The position numbers and the translations under genes are program-made. A stretch of 64,000 bases of DNA from Emydura subglobosa (lineage: Eukaryota; Chordata; Testudines; Chelidae), in NCBI GenBank assembly GCA_007922225.1, contig ML679956.1, positions 74,622,095 to 74,686,094 of the forward strand. Reading direction: 5' to 3'. The notes under the pieces were generated by a model. It ran no database searches and had not been told where the DNA came from. It saw only the letters and a program-made list of their open reading frames with translations. The stretch's first letter is position 1. Each line of letters opens with the position of its first letter. Below, piece by piece: positions 24,351 to 34,713 of this stretch.

Positions 24351-24714
24351 CATCGGTGCCTTTGCACGCGAAGGGTGAGTGGGATCTTTCTGATACCGCC
24401 TTACATTTTTGAGTCACAAGAGCATTTAGCACAGTAAAAGAGAATTTCAGACAGAAGAGAAACATTTTCCGCAGTACAAGAACAGGAGTTTCGAGGCATG
24501 CCAAATGCTGGTTCTTTACTCAAAAAACAATCAAATGTGGCAGAAAGACACCCTCATTCATTTAAAAAGTGGGGAGGAAAATATAGAGAAATCTCCACAA
24601 AAGCCTAATATTTTTGGAGGAACACAAAGAGTCCTTGCTCACGAGCAGCAGGTGGAGAGGATTCATTTATCTAAGAGCTGGAAGGCAGGCAAACAGCATT
24701 TCATTGCCAAGCCT

Positions 24715-24840
24715 TGTATTTCACTCACAGGCACCCAGCTTAAGTACTTACCTAAAGTCATACTGAAAGCCTGTGGCTGAGTCAGGAATTAAACCCGTGT
24801 TTCCTGAGGCCATGTGGAGTGCTCTAAGCACTAGTCCATC
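24715..24840 (-). repeat. MIR-like SINE fragment, minus strand
   Basis: GGCTGAGTCAGGAATTAAAC and CTCTAAGCACTAGTCCATCC on the plus strand are the reversed B-box side of a SINE. Confidence 0.55.
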
Positions 24841-25167
24841 CTTCATCATCATTAGAGTTGTTAGTTTCCATCCCAGCCTAAAGACTGCACCAAAGCGGAA
24901 CCTGACCTACTTTTCCTTGCTAGGAAAGAATGTTGCCTTTAGGTGAATAAAAATGTTAATGTGAAAGATACAGTCACTCATCTAGGCCTTGAACCAAACA
25001 TAAATACTGTCGTTTTTCTTTTTGCATGGCTTAAATTTTCAAACACTCGCTAACTATTTTTAAGGAATAGTATGTTTTGCACCTCAATAGTTCTACCCAC
25101 TTAGTCAGCTGGAGTGGTTGCTCGAGCACAATCAGTTCCCTTCCTTAGGGCTCAAACAGAAAGACCC

Positions 25168-26590
25168 AAAACCAGGGTTACTTACCAGTAACTGTTGTTC
25201 TTCGAGATGTGTTGCTCATGTCCATTTCAACAGAGGTGAGTGTGCGCCCCGTGTGCTGGTTCCCGGAACTTTTTTCCCCTTAGCCAGCCCTGTAGGGCCG
25301 GCTCAGGCGCCCCCTGGAGTGCTGTGCTCATGCCGCGGTATATCAGGCGCCGCCGGCCCTGCGGGGCCTCAGTCCCTTCTTTCTGCCGACTCCGACGGTG
25401 GGGACGGAGGGTGGGTTTGGAATGGATATGAGCAACACTTCTCGAAGAACAACAGTTACTGGTAAGTAACCTTGTTTTCTACTTCGAGTGATTGCTCATG
25501 TCCATTCCAATACAGGTGATTAAATAGCCATACTTTGGAGGTGGGTAGGAGTCAGCGTCAAGCTGCTCTCATCAGCACGGCCCTGCCGAAGCCCGCGTCC
25601 TCTCTCACCTGCTGCATGATGGCGTAGTGCGACATGAAGGTGTGGACCGACGACCAGGTCGCTGTCTTGCAGATGTCCTACAGGGGCACTCTTTCCAGGA
25701 AGACCGCCGACGAGGCCTGGGCTCTGGTTGAGTGCGCTGACACAGCTCCTGGGAGCGGCACCGTCGCCCGCTCGTAGCAGCACCTGATGCAGGCTGTGAT
25801 CCAGGGGGAGATGCACTGGGTGGAAACAGGTGAGCCCTTCATTCGGTCCACCACCGCCACGAACAGCTGCGTCGACTTCCGGAACAGCCGTGTCCGCTTG
25901 ATGTAGTAGGCCAGGGCTCGTCTCACGTCCAGTGGTGCCATCTCCGCCCCTCCTCCAAGCCATGCGGTTTAGGAAAGAACACGGGGAGGAAGATATCCTG
26001 GTTATAATGAAACTGGGACACCACCTTAGGCAGGAAGGCCGAGTGGGGTCCAGTCGCACCTTGTCTTTATAAAAGACAGTGTAGGGAGGCTCCGAGGTCA
26101 AAGCCCTTATCTCGGAGACCCTCCTACCCGATGTAATGGCCACCAGGAAGGCAACCTTCCAAGAGAGGACAAGCAGCAGGCATGTAGCCATGGGCTCGAA
26201 GGGGACTTGAAACCGGTTGAGCCAGGCATGGCCCAACCTTAAGCCCCTGAGGGCTATCTATCAATTGTCTAACACTAACACTTAACTATTCAAACTTAAC
26301 TGCTATATTTAACAACTATTTACTATTCAACAATGAACAACGGGGAAGCTACTCGCTGTTAGCAAGAGGCAGACGTTCCAGCAACCGTCAACGGGCAGAA
26401 AGAAGGAACTGAGGGCCCGCAGGGCCGGTGGCACCTGATATACCGCAGCATGAGCGCGGCACTCCAGGGGGCACCTAAACCGGCCCTACGGTGCTTACAA
26501 AGGGGAAAAAAGTTCCGGGAACCAACACACGGGGCACACACTCACCTATATTGGAATGGATATGAGCAATCACTCGAAGTAGAACATCAG
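25168..26590 (-). mobile_element. Internally deleted DIRS-type (tyrosine recombinase) retrotransposon
   Basis: Read on the minus strand, the layout is: left terminal repeat (about 26590-26380), recombinase gene remnant (26236-25530), internal complementary region (about 25516-25420), right terminal repeat (about 25400-25168). The two termini are inverted copies of each other over roughly 200 bp. The internal region carries the complement of both ends: 25436-25472 is the exact reverse complement of part of 25174-25210, and 25480-25516 pairs with 26549-26585. That ITR plus ICR arrangement is diagnostic of DIRS elements. Gag, reverse transcriptase and RNase H are missing. Confidence 0.85.
25560..26236 (-). 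pseudogene. DIRS tyrosine recombinase, C-terminal part, broken
   Basis: The first frame has WKVAFLVAITSGRRVSEIRA, containing the first catalytic Arg, then YTVFYKDKVRL. After a shift near 26055 and another near 25950 it continues DVRRALAYYIKRTRLFRKST, then SAHSTRAQA, giving the HxxR motif. An in-frame TAG stands near 25677. The frame continues DICKTATWSSVHTFMSHYAI with the likely nucleophile Tyr near 25627. The order R, HxxR, Y is that of tyrosine recombinases. Two frameshifts and one stop make it non-functional. Confidence 0.82.
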
Positions 26591-29500
26591 GAACCAGAGG
26601 AGCAATATGGGGCACACAACATGCACCAAAGAACCAAAATGGGAAAGAGGAAAAAAAGCTGCAATTTTTTTATGTCTTACAAATTGCATCAAAGTAATTG
26701 GGTAAATGGACTTTTCTTATTGGAGTGTTCCCCTTAATGTCTCTGAATTGCTTTGTTTTGTAAACTTCAAAGTAAAATCTATCAGGGAAATCTTATTGTT
26801 CATATAAGCAGTTAAATTCTCCATCTGTCTGACTCCACACACCACTCCCCCCCCACCCCCATTGGCTTGAGAAGTGCAGCATTAGCTTGTATGTTGATGC
26901 CGCTTAGTGGTTGGACCAGAGATCAGCAAGCAAAAAGCTTGAAATGCAGCTAGAGATACCTTGAAAACACAATTCACTTTGGCCACATCTACGCCAGGAA
27001 AAAGGTACATTTTACCTGGGTGTTAAAATCCTACCCTAGACAAGGCAAGTTGCAGTGTTAGCACGGGTTAGTTAACATTTCAAAATGCACTGTTTCCCAG
27101 TGAAACTGTCTCCGTAAATATCAAGGAGTTAAATACAATGGAACCTGCTTACAGTGATCTCAGGTGACCCTGCTCCTAATGAAGTCAATGCATGACACTT
27201 CCATTAGAAAATGAGGCAATGTAAGGAATAGTTCAGCTACCTCAGTGCTTTAAGGATATCTATACTACAGGTGAAATTGAGGGAGGAAATACCAAAAGCA
27301 CCTAAGTGACTTCGGAACCAAAGTCCAATTTTCAAGTTAGGACCCTGAGGGCCAGATTTTCAAAATTTGAGGTGCCTAAAGGTGCAGAGAGGCACCCACT
27401 GGGATTTTTCAAAAGTGCCTGAGCAGATTGGGTGCCTGACTCCCTGCTCTTGTAAAGCGCACTAGGCCTTTATCTGTAGCTTTTGGCACCTAAAAATACT
27501 TCTGAAATGCGTAGGGCCAGATCCTCGAAAGGTACTTAAGTGCCTACCTGCCCTTGAAATCATTGGGAGTTAGACCCCCACATACTTGTGTGGCTCTGGG
27601 CCGAAGTCACTTCTCAAAATGTGACAAGTTTCCAAGTCACTTTGGCACTTCTGAAAAATGTACCCCCTCTTTGGTTGTGCTTTGTCTCCAAGTTCAGTCT
27701 CATCTCATTCCTCTTGTGATTTCGAGTTAAGAAGGGATTTTCTTCCCTTCCGGTCAGACGTGTGTAGCATTGTTCTGCGCCATCACACAGACACAATGTT
27801 CTACAGGAGGTTAAGGAGATGGAGAATAAACTAAAGGAAATACTGTAGGAATTCCTAAAAAGTCTGACAGAGGATTTAGCCGCACACCTGCCAGATGCCT
27901 GTCGGAATCACTGCATCAAGCAATACAGCTTAAGCTCAAAAGCTGGTCTCTCTCACTCACAGAAGTTGGTCCAATTAAAAATATTACCTCATCTACCTTG
28001 GCTAATATCCTGGGAACGACCTGTCTACAACAGCACTGTACACAGTGTGCTGGACTCAATTCTGCACTAACAAGTCACCGGAAGAGCTTTTCCAAACTTC
28101 CAGCAGAGCTGAAGCCATACAAGGGTTTGCGCCCCAGTGGGTCTTAGTTGGATACAGTCACTACACTCAGTTAGAGCTCGCATGGAATAGACATCGTATC
28201 ATTTGTCAAACACTGACTGTGTTCTGCCCTATCCAGGTCATAGAGAAGACAAGGCCAAAGACAAAGAATACAGAGAATCACGGGATTGGACTGCGTGACT
28301 GGAAGTTGGATCATCATAAAGCAGCACAGATTTAAGTAAATACATTAATATGGCAATACTATGAATGAGGTGTTCCACCTCTGGAAGGGAATTCCATGCT
28401 GTCAAGACACAAACTTTGCAGACCAAAATTTCTCTCTCAGATACAGAGTGGCTTAATATTAATGGGAATATTTACTTTTTTTTCCCCCCCTTTGCAGATT
28501 TAAGCTCTACAGAGTCTGCCTCAACATTTACACAATACTTAGCACCATGTGATTGCAGACTCGACTGGGGACTCTGGATGTTAACATAAGTTCTCAAACA
28601 CTGTGGTGACGAGCCTTAGAAATACCTGGATGGATAGTACATGAATAATGGTGTTATATACCTTTAAGAGATGGCTGCGCATTTAAAACAGATGCTTATT
28701 TAGAATATATAAGGTCCACTCTGCTGGCATGGGCAATGATACCACATCCCCTTGGGGTGTGGCATTCCCATTAATTTCAATGGCAGATGGAGGCTGGGAG
28801 GGTTTAGCAATCTGTGGGTCTTGAGTTCTGGAAGCAATGACGAATGGCAGGTCATGTGTCCTGCACTTCCCATATCTGAATGGGATACATGAACTGAAAG
28901 ACTTGTGTCCGCAGCCATTAGGCAAATGTGGATTGTTCAGGTCTGATCCTGCCTGGGGCTCAGCCCACCCCACTCTCAATCAAGTCAGTGGGAGTTGACA
29001 GAGTTCAGCACCTCACAGAACAGGGTTCTTTGATTGCCTTGCCTACTGCATATTTATGAGCTCTAACGTATTGCAAGCTGAACTTTTTGCATAATTGCTT
29101 TTTACCATTCACTACCTGAGCCCTTGAAATAAAGGATTTTGTATGTTAATATAGTTCATTGTGTAACAAAAGAATACATCTCAGCCGCTCCCTGTAGCCT
29201 TATACCGTATTATGCTGACTACTGCTTTACATTTTAATAGTCATTATTCCAGCCCCTCTATCTTATCTACTTCATGACTTTTATTCTAAAAGGGAATTAG
29301 ATATGGTCCTGTGTGTAATTTGATTACTTTTTAATCGGGAGCAGAAATCAAAGAGTTTTAAAAGTTATTTAATTATTCAAAATTGTCTGTTTCAAATATC
29401 CCAGACTAGTGTTCCTCTTTACCTGAAAGAGGAATGTATAAGAGACATTTAAAAAAACAACATGAAAACTAAAAAAGTGGTAAAAGTGGTTTTCGAGTCT

Positions 29501-29971
29501 AAAAATCAGACATGAAAAAATCAAAGCCTGAAAACAGGTCTCCAATGTCCAAAATTCAGTTTTTCAACTAAAAAAAGTCAACCTAATTTTCACAAGTTGT
29601 ATCCACAATCCCACCCTTCAGCTATATAGTTCGTTGTCAGTTTTCAAATTCCAAATAAAGTATTGGTCGATTTCTACGAGTTGTAGATCTGGTCAAAATG
29701 TCTTAAGTTTGAAAATTTGGACAAAAGAAAATTCAGAATGCAAAATGCTAGTGCAACTACATTCCAATCACTGTTCTTCTTTAATAATAACCACTACCAA
29801 CTTTCCCAGCAACCATGCTGTTTTCATTTCTGACCTAGATTAAAAGGTATCTTTTGAGACGCTGTATACAGTAGTCACCATTAAAAAGTCATTGAATATT
29901 CTACAAGGAATGTAATAACATCTTATCGGCTCCTGAATCCACAGACATATGGTGGTTACTGCAAGAATATG
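26591..29971. other. Intergenic
   Basis: Holds a stretch of GTGCCTAA/TTAGGCAC-type repeats near 27285-27610, the Penelope-like tail at 27.9 kb and AT-rich DNA. No gene is recognisable. Confidence 0.55.
27905..28040 (+). repeat. Penelope-like 3' terminus fragment
   Basis: CTCAAAAGCTGGTCTCTCTCACTCACAG, then TTGGTCCAATTAAAAATATTACC and ACCTTGGCTAATATCCTGGGA, match the end sequence of the 57.5-kb element. No coding remains. Confidence 0.65.
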
Positions 29972-31185
29972 GCATGGCGACCGATGAGTTTTTAAAATGG
30001 CATCACCAAAGGCTCATAAGCAAAGTAAGCTGTCATGGGAAAAGAGGGAAGGTCCTCTCCTGGATCAGTAACTGGTTAAAAGATAGGAAACAAAGGGTAG
30101 GAATAAATGGTCCGTTTTCAGAATGGAGAGAAGTAAATAGTGGTGTCCCCACAGGGTCTATACTGGGACCAGTACTGCTCAACATATTGGTCAATGATCT
30201 GGAAGAATGGGTAAACAGTGCTGTGGCAAAATTTGCAGCTGATAACTATCTCGAGTAGTTTTGTAACTCCAAAGCAGACTCTGAAAAGTTACAACGGCAT
30301 CTCACAAAACTGGCTGACTGGGCAACAACATGGCAGATGGAATTCAAAGTTGATAAATGCAAAGTAATGCATATTGGAAAACATAATTCCAACTACATGT
30401 ATAAAATGATGGAGTCTAAATTAGCTGTTATCACTCAAGATAGATTGTGGAGTCATTGTGGATAGTTCTCTGAAAAGATCCACTCAATGTGCAGCAGCAG
30501 TCAAAAAAGTTAACAATGTTGGGAATCCATGGTACACCCACATCTTGAACACTGAAGATCTGGTTACCCCATCTCAAAAAAACATATATTGAAATTGGAA
30601 AAGGTACAGAAAAGGGAAACAAAAGTGATCAGGGGTATGGAACAGCTTCCATATGAGGAGAGATTAATCAGATTGGGACTTTTCATCTTGGAAAAGAGAC
30701 GACTAAGGGGGGGATAGGATAGAAGTCTATAAAATCATGACTGGCGTGGAGAAAGTGAATAAGGAAGTGTTATTTACTCCTTCTAACACAAGGACTAGAG
30801 GTCACCCAATGAAATTAATAGGCAGCAGGTTTAAAACAAGCGAAAGGAAGTGTTTCTTCACACAACGCACAGTCAACCTGTGGAACTCCTTGTGAGAGAA
30901 TGTTGCGAAGGCCAAGAATATAACAGGGTTAAAAAAAGTACTAGATAAGTTCATGGAGGATAGGTCCATCAATGGCTATTAGCCAGGATGGGCAGGGATA
31001 AAAAAAAACATGCTCTGAAGTGCCCCTAGTTTCTGTTTGCCAGAATCTGGGAATGGATCACTCCATGATTACCTGTTCTGTTCATTCCCTCTGAGGCACC
31101 TGGCACTGGCCACTGTCAGAAGACAGGATACTGGGCTAGATGGACCATTGGCCTGACCCTGTATGGCTGTTCTGATCAACTGCAG
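29972..31185 (+). mobile_element. CR1 LINE, 5'-truncated with degraded RT
   Basis: The first 280 bases encode WISNWLKDRKQRVGINGPFS, VNSGVPTGSILGPVLLNI, then KFAADN where active copies have FADDT. The rest is frame-shifted down to the tail CTGGGCTAGATGGACCATTG and TGTATGGCTGTTCTGAT. It shares its 3' subfamily with the nested insert at 9.3 kb. Confidence 0.9.
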
Positions 31186-32084
31186 ATTGCCCTTAAGTGA
31201 AACAAATTTGGGGGCCTAAACAGACTGCCTGCCACCATGTTTATGGTCCATTTAAGGACCAGTGGCTGTTATGATGGCAGGATTCTTTCACTTTTAACCA
31301 GAACTCTCATAAAATCTGCATCAAGAGCAAATAATGCATTCCAAGCTGATCTTTTCCGAGTGCCCAATAACGTTCCTAACAGTTCTAGATGTAATTAGGT
31401 CACATTCAAAGGAAAGCATCAGCACAAAAGTCGAGGTGCCAAACGCCCAGGGTAAGGCATAGATATGCAGGCATTACACATGAAATTGCACTTTCATCAT
31501 GATACGAATTGTTCCTCCTTTGGCATGATGCTCTTCTCATCCTCCTGCCTCCTTTCCTCAGATCTTCAAAAGAAAATAAAACTGTAATTGCTTTCTTCAT
31601 TCACATCGGGGGGGGCGGGGGGGGGGGGGGGGAAGAAGGGTAAAGCAGCTGCTCTTTTCCATTTGGCATCCCATGAAAAAACATGCTTTGAGCAGTCAAT
31701 TATTTAGAATTATATTTTTCTTATTAGGTGGAACAGTTCAGAAGAATAAGGCTCTTACTTGTTACTATCTACATTTTACCAAACTGTACCTCAGTGTAGC
31801 TGAAATACTTTCTTTAATTATGTCTTTAGAAGGCTGCAGTGGTAACCACAGTAGTTTAAGCTTGAGGTTGGAAATATCTACACACTACAGCACCACAAGT
31901 TAGTATCTCAGCACAGCTGACTCAGATGTTCAGTTTTCCAAGGTAGATACACTAGGGCACATTCAAAAGTGAAGCTAGAGTTGAAGTTGCTGTAACCTGG
32001 CTCTTTCAGTGCATTTATGGGTATCTCAATCAACTTGGGCCCTATTTACACTGGGGAAAGGGTAGATTTTTAATGTGCATTAAC
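31186..32084. other. Intergenic
   Basis: Contains the poly-G tract. The remainder is AT-rich with no recognisable feature. Confidence 0.55.
31608..31632. repeat. Poly-G tract
   Basis: 25 bases of G with a single C at 31616. It could form a G-quadruplex and is likely to be length-inaccurate in the assembly. Confidence 0.95.
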
Positions 32085-33570
32085 ATCTTCACAGACAAGG
32101 TCAGCTCCCAGACTACTGCACTGGGTGGCACAGAATGGGAAGGAGGTGAACATCCCGCAGTGCTGAAGGAACAGGTCCAAGACTATTTAGAAAGATTGGA
32201 CATACACAAGTCCATGGGGCCAGATACAATGCACCCGAGGGTGCTGAGGGAGTTGGCTGATGTGATTTCAGAGCCATTGGCTATTATCTTTGAAAGCTCG
32301 TGGCAATTGGGGGAGGTCCCTGATGACTGGAAAAAAGCAAATATAGGGCCCATCTTCAAGAAAGGGAGGAAAGAGGATCCAGTGAACTACAGACCGGTCA
32401 GTCTCACCTCAATCCCTGGAAAAATCATGGAGCAGGTCCTCAAGGAATCCATTTTAAGGCACTTGGAAGAGAGGAAGATGATCAGGAACAGTCAACATGG
32501 ATTCACCAAGAGAAAGTCATGCCTGACCAACCTGATTGCTTTCTATGAAGAGGTGACTGGCTCTGTGGATGTGGGGAAAGAGATAGACGTGATATACCTT
32601 GACTTTAGCAAAGCTGTTGATACAGTCTCTCACAGTATTCTTATCAGCAAGTTAAAGAAGTATGGGTTGGATGAATGGACTATAAAATGGATAGAGAACT
32701 GGCTAGAGCATAGGGTTCAACAAGTAGTGATCAATGGCTCGATGTCTAGCTGGCAGCCAGTCACAAGCGGAGTGCCCCAGGGGTTGGTTCTGGGGCCGGT
32801 TTTGTTCAACATTTTCATTAATGATGTGGAGGATGGGGGTAGATTGCACCCTCAGCAAGTTTGCAGATGACACTAAGCTGGGGGGAGTGGTAGATACCCA
32901 GGAAGGTAGGGATAGGATACAGAAGAACCTAAACAAACTGGAGGATTGGGCCAAAAGAAATCTGATGAGGTTCAACAAGGACAAGTGCAGAGTCCTCCAC
33001 TTAGGACGGAGGAATCCCATGCATGGCTACAGACTGGGCACTGACGAGCTAGGCAGCAGTTCTGCAGAAAAGGACCTAGGGGTAACAGTGGATAAGAAGC
33101 TAGATATGAGTCAGCAGTGTGCCCTGGTTGCCAAGAAGGCAAATAGCATATTGGGCTGCATTAGTAGGAGCATTGTCAGCAGATCACGGGAAGTAATTAT
33201 TCCCCTCTATTCGGCATTGGTGAGGCCGCATTTGGAGTATTGTGTCCAGTTTGGGCTTCCCACTACAAAAAGGATGTGGAGAAGTTGGAAAGAGTCCAGC
33301 AGAGGGCAACAAAAATGATTAGGGGGCTGGAGTACAAGACTTATGAGGAGAGGCTGAGGGAATTAGGCTTGTTTAGTCTGCAGAAGAGAAAAATGAAGGG
33401 GGATTTGATAGCAGCCTTTAACTACCTGAAAGGGGGTTCCAAGGAGGATGAAGCTAGGCTGTTCTCAGTGGTGGCAGATGACAGAACAAGGAGCAATGGT
33501 CTCAAGTTGCAGTGGGGAGGTCTAGGTTGGACAGTAGGAGGTCCCCTCCAACTCTATGATTTTATGATCT
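32085..33570 (+). mobile_element. CR1 LINE with nearly complete RT region
   Basis: An open frame runs from 32073 to 32870 with [54 protein letters not shown] and [20 protein letters not shown]. One shift near 32840 leads to [13 protein letters not shown] with the catalytic Asp pair intact. A second near 33260 leads to the C-terminal [13 protein letters not shown] segment. The 3' end is short: sequence jumps near 33538 from LGWTVG to the tail TCCAACTCTATGATTTTATG. The 5' part with endonuclease is missing. Confidence 0.92.
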
Positions 33571-33628
33571 TGAAAAGGCAGTTGTAGTTTTAATAAATGT
33601 TAGCTGATCACAGCTAACAGTTGTTAAA

Positions 33629-33638
33629 NNNNNNNNNN
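33629..33638. other. Assembly gap (10 N) flanked by identical 47-bp sequence
   Basis: Ten N separate bases 33582-33628 from 33639-33685, and those two 47-base segments are identical. The repeated unit contains the palindrome GTTAGCTG-ATCA-CAGCTAAC. The simplest reading is one locus represented twice by overlapping contig ends that were not merged. Confidence 0.95.
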
Positions 33639-33685
33639 TTGTAGTTTTAATAAATGTTAGCTGATCACAGCTAACAGTTGTTAAA

Positions 33686-34713
33686 ACTACAACTTATCTT
33701 GTCTACACTAGGCTTTTAAAAGGTTCAAGACACCTTTTCTCTTAGTGAAGGCAAGGCCTTGGAATTTAGAAAGCACCTTACATTTACACATTGGAAAACA
33801 GGCACAAGACTCAGTAACTGAGACATATCTCCTTACACCTCCCCTTTGAATTTGAATCACTGCTTTTAAGGAATCCTAGGTTGAGATAACATGCTTGCTA
33901 AGGGGATGGAAGAAAGGAGAGTAGGATAAAAAGCTAACAGGAGAGTATAAGAGCATTTAGGTTACACTTACATCTTTGGCTCATAGATTACATCACCCCA
34001 ACTCCCTTACCCAATTATCAAGTGGATTAAAAAGAGCCTGAGTTGCGCATCTTGCCTTTTAAATTTGTGGTACTGAATCTCATTTTTATGGACATGTATC
34101 TTTCCATATGAATTTTTTTTTTTAAGTTTATCTCTTTTGTATAGACTTTAACAATTCCACTGAAATTTGTATTTTAAAAAAAAAACTTGTTTGGTGCTAG
34201 TGACCTTCGCTAAAGCTTGTCTGCTGCTCTTCATCACAGATGCAGCCCCAATTAGTTGTTTTGGGACCTAAATAAAGGCATCGGTTGCAAGATAAGATGT
34301 ATCTTGTTATTGCTTTGTGCAGTCCAGTTTTAAACAGCCCCAGGAAGGAGCATCCATCACTTTCAAGGGTGACTATTAGAGGGTGTAACGTATCACTGAA
34401 GCAATCCATCATGTCTACATGCAGATATTTCTCTCTATGAAAAATAGACAACTCACAAAGACAGCCCAGCAAGTATTAGGGCAACATTTGAAACAGATTT
34501 GATTTAAAATGTATTTGTTAAATGAACTCAAAGAACAGAGAACTTGAGTTTTTCCCTCAAGATATTTTCCAGACTTCACTATGTATGACAAGAGTTTGGT
34601 ATGTATATTTATATTTTTTCATCAATATTTCATCATAAACTTGTTTTTCCTGTTGCTGATGTGTTTCACTAATTTCTGAAGTTATAAATGAACATAGCCA
34701 TTACAAAAAGTCA
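33686..34713. other. Intergenic or distal 3' flank of SEC22C
   Basis: Starts with a CTACACTAGG-type MITE remnant (to about 33755). A minus-strand open frame of 91 codons (34472-34197) has no similarity I recognise. Part of it (CTGTTTAAAACTGGACTGCA) resembles old CR1 3' sequence. Confidence 0.45.

Larger units (their letters stand above)
22653..25167. other. Intergenic
   Basis: Besides the CR1 fragment (23.5 kb), the MITE (24.1 kb) and the SINE scrap (24.7 kb), nothing coding is seen. Confidence 0.55.

Noticed and set aside
28365..28589. 74-codon plus-strand frame considered as an exon
   Set aside because: No convincing splice context or similarity; it crosses a T-run.
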